In this document: positions 23,732-36,805 of the stretch, piece after piece
How the letters are laid out: each line of letters starts with the position of its first letter
How positions within the stretch are numbered: the first letter of the stretch is position 1
DNA from: Paramecium sonneborni
Taxonomy: Eukaryota > Ciliophora > Oligohymenophorea > Peniculida > Parameciidae
Assembly (NCBI GenBank): GCA_905182985.1
Contig: CAJJDN010000042.1
Location: 295,943 to 359,942 of the forward strand
Length of the DNA stretch: 64,000 bases
Direction of reading: 5' to 3'
Program-made: the position numbers and the translations under genes
Notes under the pieces: generated by a model
What the model was told of the DNA's origin: nothing
The model's database searches: none
What the model saw: the letters and a program-made list of their open reading frames with translations, nothing else

Positions 23732-26700
23732 TCATATATATATACTAATAATCATTAGGATGAATTTAAATTATATAATGGAATCCTTACTTAAGTCACT
23801 TATATTAGTTATATTTTCAGAGTTATTAATTTGATTATTAGTATTATTTTTATATGTTGTTCCACATTTTAAGCATTTTTAATGAGCGGAATCCCATGTA
23901 TAAGTATAAGCAGTAGCCTAAAAGCAATTGGCTTCTTTTAATGATGGAAATTCGATAGAAATACATTAAGTATTAATTAAGGCACACAATTCATAATTTT
24001 TTTAATCAAAATCTAAAATAGGTTAACAAAGACCAGTTTCTTTAAATTTAGAAGTACAAGTGTGTTAGGTACAAACAGATTTCGTTGCACTTTCAGTCCA
24101 TTGACAATTCCATGATTTTTAAAGACAAGTATTTTTATTGGATGAACCGTCAGAACAAGAAGTCATTAATTTGCATGCTCCTTCTCCATTGTTTAAATAC
24201 CATACACATAAACCATCAGTTCCAGTTTATTAGCATGCTATTTCAGTAAGATATTTATCACAAGTAGTTTTAATGACACAACCGATACCGCTATCAACAC
24301 AATTAGATATTGAAGGGCAATTATGATTTAATTCTGTACATAATGCTTAACGACATTTGATAATATTAGGATCATATAAACATTTACCATCAGTTCCTAA
24401 AGAAGTATTGCAATATTCTTTAGCATACATCTCACATTTCGCCATATTTATACATTTTGTGTTATCTGAAGTGCAATTCGGCAATTAATCATAACATTCT
24501 TAATGAGTAGTAAATATTAAATGTTTACATTCTAATAAAGTGCATTTCTTCTCATTATCATCATAGTAACATTTATTTCTTTTCGTATCAATATAACAAT
24601 TACTTTATTTTGTATATAAAGAACAATCTTATAAATCAATACAACTAGTTTCATCAGTTGTACAAGTAGGATCAACAGTTTAACATTAGAGATGTGAATT
24701 AAAGAATGCAGATTTACATCCACCATATACTTTACATTTACTTTCCCCATCCAAAGTTTCTGGTGTAAATACACATCTGCCATCAGTTCCGTAATAACAA
24801 CTTTATACAGATAAATTACTACATTTGTCTAATGCCACACAAGATAATCCATCAGTAGTACATTCATTACTAAATGAATAACATTCTGTATGATCTAGGA
24901 ATGAAAGTGATTGACATGACGTATAAGCATAACATTTATCCTGAATCCATAAACATGGTCCATCACTTCCATAAAAACATGCACTCTTAGTTTTCAAACT
25001 ACAATTTTGTTAAACAACACATTTAATACCATCTGTTGTACATGTACTTTTCACTAATTAACATTCTTTATGAGTTTTAAATTCGTGATCACTACAAATC
25101 TTATCTCTACATCCAATTGCCGAAAATTCACATTCATTACCATCTTTATCACTTGTACATGCTGCCTGTATTTTTGCATCTTTACAACTTCCCTTCTCTA
25201 TACAACCTCCTGATTAATTTACTGTACAACCTTATTTATAAAGTTAGCATTCCTTCTCTGTTGTGTATGAGCTTGGAGCACTACTACATCCAAAATATAC
25301 ACATCTATTATTAATCCATTCACATTTTTTATTTTATGAATCAGTTACACATGCCTCTTACAAATAAGCTTCAGTACAACTTGTTCGAACAACACAACCT
25401 CTTCCATTTGTCGTACATTCAATTTTGAACTTTCTGCATTCTTCATCAGTTGAATATGACTAAGGTGCATCAGAGCATTACAATACATTACAACTAGGCT
25501 AAAATGTACAATTTTGCTTGTTTTTATCTATTACACATCCAGATTTTAAACTATATGAAGTACATAGATCAACATCTATACATCCTTTACCATTAGTAGT
25601 GCATTTCTTGCTGTATTATTAGCAAGCTTCATGAGTTATAATTGTTTTATCAGCTTTATCACATGTTTTATCAATACATGCGTTATTATACCATAAACAT
25701 TCTCCACCAGTTTTATTTCTAAAGCAATTGATTTAATTTATATACTAAGAACATTTATCAGATCTTTCTATGCATCCAGTTTTAGTATTATTAACTGTGC
25801 AAATTTCAAGATGATTATTACAAGCTGTATCACTTGTAGTTTAATCAGAATTAGAACAAGTTCTTGGTTAACATTCATTAGGAGATGCTTTTTAATTCCA
25901 AATACATTTACCATCTACATAACTTTCAATGCAATTCTATTCATACACATAATCGTTACAAAGATCAAAAATATATGTACACCCATCAAATTCTGTACCT
26001 GTGTAATTGACAGTACAATATTGTAAGAATGTTTAACAAGCCTTAAAAGTATTAAATTTAGCTTGAGTACATGACTTATTTTCACAATTTGTTCCGTTCC
26101 AAAAACACTATTAATCTGTATTTGTGAAAGTACATTAAAACTATAGCAAATCACTACAATCAGATTTTCTAGGGATACAACCAGCCCTATTATTATTAAT
26201 CATGCATCCTTTTAAATAAAAATTACATTCATCATCAGTAGAAATTAATGAATTAGCAGTTAAACATGTTTTCTAAATACATTTATTATTAAGCCATAAA
26301 CAGAAAATAGAATTATTATTGGCCATATAACATTATTATTACTTTAAGTAATTACTACAATTTAATTCTTAAGTTTAACAACCTGTTAGGTCTTTCTAAA
26401 CTGTACAACTTTTTAACCAATTATAACATTCTTAATGAGTATTGTAGTCATCACCTGCATTCTAGCATGTTCTAAGAACACAAGATCCACTCCAAACACA
26501 TTATTGATTTTGATAATCTATACTACATAATTTTTCTGTTGTAAATGTGTTGCAAGATCTAAATCCGCATTTGTCATTTACTAATGTACATGTTGGCATA
26601 AATTTATTGCATGTTTATTCAGAGTATGTAGATAAAACAAGATTCGTACAAATTTTATTTACACAACTTGTACCATTCCAATAGCATATCTGAGATTCAT

Positions 26701-27745
26701 CCAAAGTTTTTATACATTAATTTTATGTTGTATAACTATTACATGTACTTGCCCTCTTAATACAACCACTATTTGTTGCATTCACAGTGCATTCACTTTT
26801 GAATTAAGAACATAATTAATCAGTATTAATTGTACTTAAAGCATTTTCACATATCCAAGTTTTACATCCTGAATTAGCTGTACAATTTTATTATCCTTCA
26901 TTACATGTTATTGAAAACCAAAAACAGATTGTACCATTCACAGCCACACATTAATTTTCTTTAGTATAATTCTCACATGTCTAAGGGCTATCCATACAAC
27001 CTTTCATATTCTCATTCACTGAGCATTAACTTAAATACACTTAACATTATGTTTAAGTACTATAACTTGTAGGAGCATTTATACATGTTTTTTCTTTGCA
27101 TTATCCATTATCCCAAAAACAAGTATTCCCCAAAGTATTAATAACACAACCTTTTTCTGTCTACTTTGTACAATCACTCTCAATATTTATACAACCACCA
27201 GTTTCCTTGACTGTGCATTATATTGATTTAACTTTTCCCATTATATTGCATTTTTAATGAGAATCATAAGAAGTTGGAAATTAGTTGCATGCTGATATTT
27301 CTTAGCATTTTTTATTTTCACTCTCCCAAAAACAAGGATACTGTTAAGTATTAATTTCACAAGCAGTTTAAACAAGATAATCATCACAAATTGTACTTAT
27401 ATTTATACATTTTTCTCCATTACTAGTACATAAAGGTGAGATAGCTTGACAATCAATATGTGTAGCAGCTATATAAACTGTACAACCACTAAATGGTTTA
27501 CACTTTTTATTATAGAATGCACAACCTGTAATAGGACAGATATTGCTTTAAGAACAATATGATTCGATCTCAGTTGATTTATGTGTTTCACATAAAGCTT
27601 ATACACTGTTCCATTTACAATCAATTTGCGCAGAACAATCCATTAAACTCAAAATTTCTTTACAAACACATGCATCTGTTTTTGCTAGAGTTCCAGCAAA
27701 CACTACTGAGATTAAAAATAAAAGTAGGGCTGTTCTAATTATCAT
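23732..27745 (-). CDS. Cysteine-rich surface antigen (Paramecium surface antigen repeats)
   Basis: 1,337 residues in one frame with no intron. A signal peptide (MIIRTALLLFLISVVFAGT) is followed by about twenty units of roughly 65-70 residues with regularly spaced cysteines, typically CxxxxxxC..C.W....C.....C, as in TQNQCIKTLDESQICYW. This is the arrangement of Paramecium surface-antigen (PSA) repeats of immobilisation antigens and their relatives. A short hydrophobic tail (FKFILMIISIYI) may be a GPI-anchor signal. Size is below classic 250-300 kDa antigens. An in-frame Met at 27787 gives a longer N-terminus; I prefer 27745 because it starts a compact signal peptide. The stop lies 3 bp from the MORN gene stop. 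Confidence 0.85.
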
Positions 27746-28500
27746 TAATAAAATAATATAAATATTTTTGAAATTGTATGATAACATTTATATCTGAAAA
27801 TTAAATGTCTATTTAGTATAAAAACGTCTTTTCTAATATGGTTTTTGCAATTAAGATCTAGAAATACCACTTTAAAATCTTAAGAGTAAACAATAGAGAA
27901 TATTTGAAGGATATTTATTAATCTAATTTTTCGATATTATTCTAATGAAAAAAAGGAGATCAAAATAAAACATAAAATTTTTTTATATCACTAGATTTAA
28001 GAATAAGCATTATAAGGTTCATAAAGGCTATCAGGATATATCCAAAAGTTCTAAAGGAATCGTTTAGAAAACCTAGAAAAAATATTTTATATTTTTCACC
28101 AAAATGTTAAGTCATTTTTATTTCGCAAACTTCAGTATATTTGGTTGGATAATCAAATAATAAACTAATTATTAGAATTAATCAAAATTTTTATATTATT
28201 TTAAATAACTTAAATATAAAAATTGTAGTTTTTAACTTGAAGATATTTTATAAACTATAATTTAAAGAATTGCAACTACTTTTTCTTATTTATTTATTTT
28301 GATATTTTTTCTACTTTTAAATATTAGATTTATAAACAATTAACTTTCTATATATTCTTTTATCTCATTGTAGGTTTACAAAATCATTAACATTTTAAAC
28401 AATTTTATAGAATAAGAATTTTTAATTCATTAATTATTTTGTAGAATTTTTTAGGATATCAGAAAAAATTTGTATAAATTGATTAATCTATAATAAAATA
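27746..28500. other. AT-rich intergenic stretch upstream of the antigen gene
   Basis: No credible gene. It holds the 5' flank of the surface antigen, whose expression is usually regulated at transcription or chromatin level in Paramecium, but I see no recognisable control element. Confidence 0.5.
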
Positions 28501-28620
28501 ATGGGACTATGCAATAAAGAGTAAACCTCCAAATCTACTGTTCTAATGAAATTTATACCTAAATATGATTAAATTTTGTCTGAATTGATGAAATTAATCA
28601 AATTTTTTTATTAAACATGA
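28501..28620 (+). CDS. Possible small protein with acylation-type N-terminus
   Basis: 39-residue frame, starting MGLCNKEQTSKSTVLMK and followed by a basic helix. MGLCxxxxS/T is a plausible myristoylation/palmitoylation start, and it echoes the MGAQCC and MGNSAS starts elsewhere in this window. It may be only the first exon of a gene I could not extend, or chance. Confidence 0.25.
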
Positions 28621-28914
28621 AACAATTAATCTTTTGAGTTTTGGAAGGAGCTATAATGTACATCATTTATCATTTATTTTCTAAATTTGGAAATGATTTT
28701 AAATTCTTTTAAAAATAATTTAAATTCGTATTTCTAAGTGATGAAAATTCAAATTGATATCACATTGTTTGAAACATGGAAATAGAGAGAGATGAAAAGT
28801 TTATAAATATCTGTATATGCTGATATATTGTGAAACAAGAGTTTGAAATCCAATTATTATTATTTTTCCTAAGTACAACAAATAGTCTTATTTTCCTTTA
28901 ATTAATTAACGAAC
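28621..28914. other. Intergenic stretch before the AMPK-like kinase
   Basis: AT-rich, no gene seen. It holds the short 5' flank of the downstream kinase. Confidence 0.5.
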
Positions 28915-30288
28915 ATGAATAATCTACAATGCCTGAATTAAAACATTGTCAATCCACTTGATAATTATATCATAGGTGTATAAATTAATATATATAGAGT
29001 AGTCCATTGGTAAGGGAACCTTTGGTAAAGTTTATAGAGGTCTTCATAAACCTACTCAATAATTTGTGGCCATAAAAATTCTTGAGAAAAGCAGAATTGA
29101 ATAACCTGCAGATTTCACAAGAATATAAAGAGAAATTCATATTCTTCGTAAACTTCGCCATCCAAATATTGTTCAATTATACGAAATTCTTGAATCAGAA
29201 ACTAAAATTTATCTAATTATGGAGTTTGTAAGTGGAGGTGAACTATTTCAGCATATTGTCAAAAATAAGCGACTTTCAGAGAGTTAAGCTGCTGCACTCT
29301 TTTCATAAATCATTGAAGCCATAGAATATTTGCATTCTCTAAAAATTGCTCATAGAGATCTTAAACCTGAAAATCTACTCTTAGACAAAGACACTTTAAA
29401 AGTAGTTGACTTTGGTCTTAGTAATATCTATACTGATCTACTTTCTACTCCATGTGGCTCTCCTTGTTATGCTGCTCCAGAAATGGTTTCTGGCATCTCA
29501 TATTCAGGTATAAAGACCGATATTTGGGCTAGTGGCATAATCTTATATGCCATGTTATGTGGATATGTACCTTTTGAAGACTCAAATACAAGAAAACTTT
29601 ATGATAAGATCAAGCATTCCGATTTTCAAAGACCTTCTCATCTAAGCCCTTAAGTTATTGATTTATTATAAGGATTATTGAATAAGAATCCCTAAAATAG
29701 GTTAAACATTCCTAAAATTAAAATGCATCCCTTTATCAGGTAATACCATTTTAATATTTTAAAAGTCAATATTCATATTCCGTTTAAATTCATCGCACCT
29801 TAGCTATCAATCCAAACATAATAAAATAGTTATAAAACATTGGAATTGATAGTTAAAAATGTAAAGAAATGATCATCAATAACAAACACAATCCTATTAC
29901 TACTACTTATCATCTTTTAAATAAATATTAAAAGCCAACTTTACAAACTTAAAGAGTCCGAACTCATTAGAGTATTAAATCAGTTATTGATAAACCAGGT
30001 AATTCAATTGAACGAAGACCTAATTCAAGCATTTATCATAATAAAACTAAATCATAGGAAAACAATTACACTACTACTATGCATATGAATCGAGAATACA
30101 ACAATCGTATTTCAGAAAGACCTAAATCAACTGAAAGAAGACTGTGCACCGAAATTGATAGGTGGGAACGTATTAAGACTTAAAATGAGACAAAAGAAAA
30201 TTCTCAAAGAAAAACTCATATGTCAAAACCTAGTAAATCACCAGTTTTGTATGCCGAATATAAGTTGAAAACAGCAAGAATTATGTGA
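28915..30288 (+). CDS. AMPK/SNF1-like serine/threonine kinase (CAMKL group)
   Basis: 441 residues; introns at 28976-28997 and 29740-29765. The kinase domain spans about residues 19-270: glycine loop IGKGTFGKVYRG, VAIKILEK, HRDLKPENLLLD, DFGLSN, GSPCYAAPEM, DIWASGIILY and a final arginine in NPQNRLNI. All catalytic residues are present. A UBA-like segment after the kinase (SQKCKEMIINNKHNPITTTY) supports the AMPK/MARK/SIK branch. The C-terminal 130 residues are basic and disordered. Predicted role: energy or stress signalling in the cytosol; the substrate is unknown. The HSF gene follows 20 bp after on the same strand. Confidence 0.93.
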
Positions 30289-30308
30289 TTAATATATATA
30301 TATAATAA

Positions 30309-30957
30309 ATGAAGAATTAAATTTCTAGTTTTATACTCAAGACTTACAACATTTTAGAAGTATCCAAGATCACTAAATTAGAATAATATGTATGAAGACA
30401 TTGTTAGTTGGAATCAAGATGGGCTATCTTTTACAGTCAAAAATATAAGTCAATTCTCATCGATTGTTCTACCCATTCACTTCAAGCATTAAAATTTCTC
30501 TTCCTTTATTAGATAGGTAGTTCTTGGTATTACATTAAGTTAAACATGTATGATTTTCATAAAACAAGAGGAGGAAGTGTCAATGAATTCAAAAATGAAT
30601 ATTTCCAAAAAGGCAGAAAGTATAAACCAAATTAATTAGGGATCTACTTCATTAAATTAAGCGGAAAGCACATAATGAACTTATACCACTTAGCTAGCCT
30701 GTGCAACATGATTCTTCTGATTAACTCAATTAAGTAACAACTATAAATTTATTATTAAATTCTAGATCTCCCAAAAATGTGATTATTGGCATAACCTTTG
30801 CTCCTCACTTCTTGAAAGAAATCATAGAGTTATCAAAGATAATAAAACTCTCTAAAAAGTACTAACTAGTCATAGTAAACTCTATCTTTAAGATGAAATT
30901 AAGCACCAAGAATAATTGTGTATTACAAATGAAGAACTAACTAATAATGTTTAATGA
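30309..30957 (+). CDS. Small heat shock factor-type transcription factor
   Basis: 183 residues from five exons (introns of 22, 23, 20 and 32 nt; the spliced length is an exact multiple of three). It has an HSF DNA-binding domain: FILKTYNILE, IVSWNQDGLSFTV, LPIHFKHQNFSSFIRQLNMY, DFHKTRG and EYFQKGRKDLLHQIKRK, all family hallmarks. A short coiled coil follows (CSSLLERNHRVIKDNKTLQK), equivalent to the HR-A/B oligomerisation region. No activation domain is visible, making it unusually short. It should bind heat-shock-element repeats in the nucleus. Confidence 0.9.
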
Positions 30958-31732
30958 AAATATCTAAGTTTTTATAATTAAATTTGTATAAATACAAAAT
31001 TTTTACTATTAATCTTTTTATGTTCTACAAACATTTTTTTCAAACTTATAAAGTTTTAAAGATATTTTTGATATTTATGAAATCAAGAAAATTTTCAGCC
31101 TATAAAACTTTTTACAACTCTGAATTATAATTTATATGTTGATTATTTAAAAAGATTTAAAATTAACTTCTATTTATCAAAAATAAACTCTATAATTTTA
31201 GTGATAGGATATCCAAATTATTTTTTAAATCTTTCAAAAATGTACATTAAGAAATTAACTTTCAAATTGCCTTAACTTTAAAAGGAAGAAAAAAAAGTAA
31301 AATTAATAAATTTATATACTCTTTTGATTCATATTATTTATTGGCTTAATTATGCTTGCTTTAATTTTTAAGACATATAGCTTTTTATATAAATCTGAGA
31401 TATTTCTATATTTCATGTATGATTTTTATATTTAAGGATATCAGAAAAAAAAAAGTTTCTTTAAAAGCATATTTTTAGACTGAATTAACGAGAATCTTGA
31501 AAGAAAGTTATTCTATTAGTGTTTTATAATAATAATATTTGAAAAAGATTTAGGATAATGATTTTTCTAATTTCTAGAAAGTACATAAATTTATCATTTT
31601 GACAATTCCTTAGAGTATAAAATATTGTTTAGAAAAGTGAATGGAAATATATCCTTTCTAAAATATTTTTTCGAAATAAATGAAATCCATAATTTTTGAG
31701 AATTATAATAATTATTATTTTGATTTTAGAAT
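30958..31732. other. AT-rich intergenic stretch
   Basis: Nearly pure A/T with poly-A/T runs. No frame with balanced composition, RNA gene or repeat was seen. Confidence 0.6.
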
Positions 31733-32722
31733 ATGCATTCAGAATCAGTAAGATAAAAGGCAATTAGATATATAAATGAACTATAAACAGAAGATGATGA
31801 TAAATTTCTACCATACAAATAAGAAAGAGATCATATTGGATTATTATTGAATACGAAAAGAAAATCAAAATCTACGAATTAATTGAATACAAGAGCTCGA
31901 ATCAACCATGTTTATAGTTTAGGTTCAATAACTAAATAACTAGCATCTTAATCAATTAAATAAAATACAATATTAAAACATAAAAAAGAAAACAGTACTC
32001 ATAATTTAGACTTATCACTTCTTGTCAATTTATAACCTCCATCTCCTGAAGAATAAGTTAAAGCTAAATAATATAAAGATATGATGGAGAAGAAAGCCCT
32101 TTTAGAAATGTATGAGAGAAAAAAAGATACTAAAGTTATTAGTCCTGCTTTAGAATAGATAATTGAAAAACTCAATTCAAGTATTACATAAGATAAATTT
32201 GTATGGAAGATGAATAATATAGATAAAGGTAAAAATCTTGGCTATTTGTTTCATGAATCTAAATTAAGAAAACATAATCGTAAAATTTAGAAATTTCAGC
32301 CTTCTCTTCCTAATTATGAACCAAATTACTAAGCGATTTTACCAAAATCAATATCTATAATTATTAAACCAAGTGAAAAACCTAATTATTCTATACAAAT
32401 CTAAGAGTTCATCAGAAAAAATTAATTAGATAAGGAGTTATCCAAATAGCCTTAAACTAATATATCTAAGAAAGATAATACTCTTGAAAAAATGTATAGC
32501 ATACTTTAGAATCAAATTACAAGAGAAGTAAATTAATCACTTATATCAAATCCATAATCAATGAATCCTTTAGAAGAATTTAGTGCAAAACCTATTGAAG
32601 ATACTTACATATAACAATTTCATTTATAAGTGAAATAAAAAATGAAAGAAACTAATAGGGCCAGAAAGAATATTTAAAATAAAATATAAGAGTTTGATTC
32701 ATATTTATAAAAACATAATTGA
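31733..32722 (+). CDS. Hypothetical protein
   Basis: 329 residues in one frame without introns, starting MHSESVRQKAIRYINELQTE. Polar and basic, with a helical stretch YKDMMEKKALLEMYERKKD and an apparent conserved-looking patch FVWKMNNIDKGKNLGYLFHE. Ends NKIQEFDSYLQKHN. No family recognised; probably a structural or cytoskeletal protein, but that is a guess. Confidence 0.7.
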
Positions 32723-32852
32723 TTTCTATAAAACTCTTAAAAGTTCTGTCTTCTTGATAGAGTGGATTCATATACCTTTTATTTGTATTCTAAACTTTTT
32801 TAAATATTTATGTCTGAAATATCAATTTTATACATATAATTTATTAAGTAGA

Positions 32853-33537
32853 ATGTCAGAGGAAGAATCTGATTAAGTATTTGAAGAAGGACCATCAAAG
32901 AAATGTAATTGTAAAAACTCTAAATGCATAAAACTTTATTGTGAATGTTATCAAAATAAAGTATTTTGTGATAATAATTGTCATTGCCATAATTGCTTTA
33001 ATAATTCATCCAATGCTGTATCATTAAATTTATAAGATAGAAATAAAGATAAAAAGCGATGTAATACACATTAGAAAAAAACCCGAGTGCCTTTTAACCT
33101 AAGATTACGACTTCTGATTCAAAACCTGATCCATTAAATTTTGGAAAACACAACAAAGGTTGTCAATGTAAAAAGAGTGGTTGCATGAAAAAATATTGCG
33201 AATGCTTTTAAGCTAAAGTACCTTGTTCAGATTAATGCAAATGTATCGAATGTCGAAACTATGGATTTTTAACTAAAGAACATTTTATTAGAGCTACTAG
33301 AGGTGATGAAGATGATTTTTTATGTAATCAAATTTAATCTAATTAGATTAACTTTTATTGACAAAGGATTAAGATCATTTATAATCAGTACTTTCATATA
33401 AAAAACCTTTATTTGAGCAAAAAGAAATTGAAGATGTTAGTAATTAAATTAAAAAAATTATCTCATCTAATGAAACAGGTCCAATAGATCCAATACTTGA
33501 TGTCTTTATTAAATTACTAAAAAATGCCTCTGATTGA
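32853..33537 (+). CDS. CXC (tesmin/TSO1/LIN54-type) DNA-binding protein
   Basis: 212 residues with two 23-nt introns. Two CXC motifs: [19 protein letters not shown] with [10 protein letters not shown], and [20 protein letters not shown] with CSDQCKCIEC. They are joined by the conserved linker [13 protein letters not shown] that defines CRC-domain proteins. In animals and plants these bind TTYRAA-type elements and sit in DREAM/MuvB cell-cycle complexes. The protein is much shorter than LIN54, little more than the domain plus a helical tail ([17 protein letters not shown]). Confidence 0.92.
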
Positions 33538-33608
33538 TAAAAATTAGTAAATCTATAAAGTTTTTATATTCTAACAAATATTTATTTATTTTAAATTATT
33601 AAATTTAA

Positions 33609-35975
33609 TCAAAACAACATTCTTAATTTGTTTTAAGTTTATTCAATTAATTAAGACTACTTATAATAATATAAAAATTATTTAATAATTTATATATCAT
33701 TCTTAAAATCTTAAGGATACTATTTCAGTTTAGCCAGGGTGTATTCTGGCCTAATCTTTTGAATTCTAAATAAATAAGATTTACATACACTTTCCTCTAC
33801 TAGTTCTCTATATAATTTTAATTGAAGTAATGAATAGAATTTTTCTTATCTTGAATATCTTATTAATTATTCTAATTCTTCAAAATTTTAGTTTATATTT
33901 GAATTGAAACAAATTTACATTTGATTATTTATTATTGGATTATGTTTCGTATAAAGGTCATAGTACTTAAGTGTTTCTTAAAGCATTTTTTCATCATAAG
34001 TTCTTTAAATTCTTTTTTTTATAACACATTCTTTTTTTGTTATAAGAATATAACTAAGAAACATATATTAAATGGCATAGATATAGTTAGTAATACTTTT
34101 ATAATCAAATTACCAAAATGCTATATGAAAAATCTAGTTTGAAAGTAATTAAAATATTAAAAATGCAAGCAAATTATATCTAGATATATGGAATTTGGTT
34201 GTAATTTTAGAACTTACTCCATTTTTAATCATATTATATTTTTCTATCCAATAGATAACAATAAGAGCTAAGAGAGTTATAAAATAACATATAGGATAAA
34301 TATACCCATAGTAACAGCAAATTGAAACTAATTGTGTAATTGAAAGCCTTTTTTTATAAAAATCAAGTTAGCGTTCATATAATTGATTTGCCTCAATCTA
34401 AGTTAAATCAGAATTCTTTTTAATTTTTCTAAACCAAAATCTTTTTAATAATTATAATCCATATGTAACATCAATTATACTGAAAATTATAGGAAAGATT
34501 GCGTTTGATAATTAGATAAAAATTATATCTTCACTTAATCCTCCTGATCTCCAAAGTTTTTATTGACGAGTTCCACTACCAGAATACACTCCAACAAATA
34601 TTGGAGGAATTAAATAAAAATATTAAATTACTATTGTTTCATTAAAAAGCATAAATATTCTCTTCTTTTAACGATTTGAATTAAAATCTTTCAAATTAAA
34701 AAATTAAGATATTGAATTTTCACAAAATTAGGTAAGCAGATATAAAAGAAGTGAAATTGCTAAACTTAATAAAGTACTTTAATAGGAAGTAGAACTATCA
34801 GGATTACCATTTTCTGACAGATAATTGTATTTTGCAACTTAAATACCAATAATAGGAAGCCAGCCAAAACAAATAAAGAATAATTTTAAATACTCTAGTT
34901 TTGAAAAAGATGAGTTATTATGCCAAATAACATCTGAAGGTCTAGGTGGTGATTCTAATTTAAAACTATTAGGTATTAAAACCCATCTAAAATATTTTAC
35001 AAATTTTATTAAATCAGCCTTTTTAAATTATATAAATTACTTAATTTGTAAAAGTAATAATAGCTGTTCCATTGAACATTAATAAAGTCTCATCCTAAAG
35101 AACACTATAAATGTTAACAGTTTTACTTATCACTTCTTTCAAAGATCTATTTTATCTAAATATATTTACATGCTTTAATTTTAAATTATTGTTAACTATT
35201 ATTTTATTTTTTATTTAAATTGATTTTCCAAGTATTCATGATCATATATCATACAAATATCAAGGATATTATAAATAATTTTTTTTTTCTCCCACATTCC
35301 TTAACTAAAAAACTCTTAAATCTTTTCCCTTTCCCAATTTCTTGGAATTTAAGATACTTTCACAGAACAATACTTTATTATCTTTTCGATATCTTAATCA
35401 TTGTCTACATTTAGGCAAGCATTTTTATAATAAGTAATGTATCCAATAAAACAAATTTAAACTAATATTGCTATAAAATACAAGAGGTCTAAATAAATAT
35501 CTTAAAACCTGGAAAATCTAATAAAATTTTATACTAGTCATTATCCATTCTATTTAGAAGGGAAGAATAATTATTTAAATTTTTTTTGCAATCTTTATGC
35601 TAGTTACATTAATTTCCTTTTAGATTCTCTTAAATATTATATATCCCAAAAATAAGACTATATAAACAATAATATTTTACAATCCTATTAATAACAACAG
35701 AAAGTTCAATTTAATATAGTTGAAATATTTGAAAGCATATCCATGTTAACTAAAAACTTTTAAATTGCATGAAATTGAATATGGAATAGTCTAAATTGGA
35801 TTATTACAACATGAACATCTTTCTGATTGCTGTATAATGCTTTGATAAATAGTTTGAGATTTCTTTAATAATAATGATTATGGAATACCCCATGCTTTTC
35901 TGCTTTTTCAAAATCAGCAGGAGATCTTAGATTATAATCTTGGAATTGAGAGAATGCATCTTTTTGAACTTCCAT
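33609..35975 (-). CDS. OSCA/TMEM63-like cation channel
   Basis: Multi-pass membrane protein of about 750 residues, starting MEVQKDAFSQFQDYNLRSPA, with several short introns. Early membrane helices (LNFLLLLIGLQNIIVYIVLF) are followed by a cytosolic domain with GTAIITF, as in the RNA-recognition-like fold of this family. A membrane core follows (YFYLIPPIFVGVYSGSG, SNAIFPIIFSIIDVTYGL, TQIEANQLYERQLDFYKKRL, YGYIYPICYFITLLALIVIY, then WIEKYNMIKNG). The TQxEAN...YW.(D/E)KY pattern is typical of OSCA/TMEM63 mechanosensitive or osmosensitive channels. The tail is soluble and ends QTQNKLRMLF. Exon joins in the first 200 residues are provisional; an anoctamin-like protein is less likely. Confidence 0.7.
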
Positions 35976-36559
35976 AAGATTCCTTATAATAAATTGAATT
36001 TAAATGTATTTTAATTACTTGATTTGACAATAAATATTTTAATAAGTTTTAATCAAACAGTTTTAAAAATATTATAAGTTTTGAGTTTTATGTTATTTAA
36101 GTAAATAACAATATTATAAAATACAGTTTCATATTTTCTTTATATTTTAAATTCATCATTTAATTTTATGCTATAATTATAAATTAATTTATAATTCAGA
36201 GTTGCTTTATTTTTTAAATGAACTTTTTTGAATTACAAGTATTTCTACTTTTCCCTTTTTAATTAGTATAATATAAAATATGCAATTTAAAATTAACTGT
36301 TAAAAAAATTGTAAATTCTTTTACGACATAATTAATAAGATTATCTAAAAAATGCATTAAATTTTATTTAATTCTAAAAAGTGATATCTTAATTTAAAAT
36401 TATTGAATCATATCAAAAATTCAATAGATAATTAAGACATTAATTAATTATAAATTCCAAACTTTAATTTTCATCAACAAAAAGAAAGGAAATTTGATAT
36501 CAAAGTTCTTAAAGTGTATATAAATAAAATTAAATTATTTAGTTTACTGAGAAAATAAA
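35976..36559. other. AT-rich intergenic stretch
   Basis: No credible gene. This is the only space in which the rest of the thiolase relic could continue, and it is too short and too AT-rich to hold it. Confidence 0.6.
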
Positions 36560-36805
36560 TATGATAGTTTAAATAAAGATGAACAGTAATTGTTATTATC
36601 ATTATACTCTAATATCATTCATTCCAATTTCATATAATGCTTTCTATCCAAATGTTAAATCTGCATAAAAAACAGTTAAATATGAAATGTTAACATCTTT
36701 AAGTGCTCTTCTGGTAGCTTAAGTTGCCATTTCTATTTCTGAATAATCTGGATTTCAATGTCAACCAGTTTTCTAAACTTTGTCATTCCAACATAATTAA
36801 GGCCC
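36560..36805 (-). pseudogene. Truncated SCP-x/SCP2-type thiolase relic
   Basis: Pieces of the thiolase N-terminal domain appear in order on the minus strand but in three frames: VGMTKFRK, then SEIEMATQATRRALKDVNIS, then GQKALYEIGMNDI, then NNNYCSS around the place of the catalytic cysteine (near 36583). The order and GQ(K/R)ALY.(L)GM match SCP-x thiolases, which cleave branched 3-ketoacyl-CoA in peroxisomes. Introns do not restore one frame, and about 300 C-terminal residues are missing. It lies just 3' of the ARF-GEF gene. Confidence 0.55.

Noticed and set aside
33030..33075. Apparent -1 frameshift in the CXC gene linker
   Set aside because: A 23-nt GT..AG intron upstream puts [13 protein letters not shown] in frame, so no frameshift is needed.
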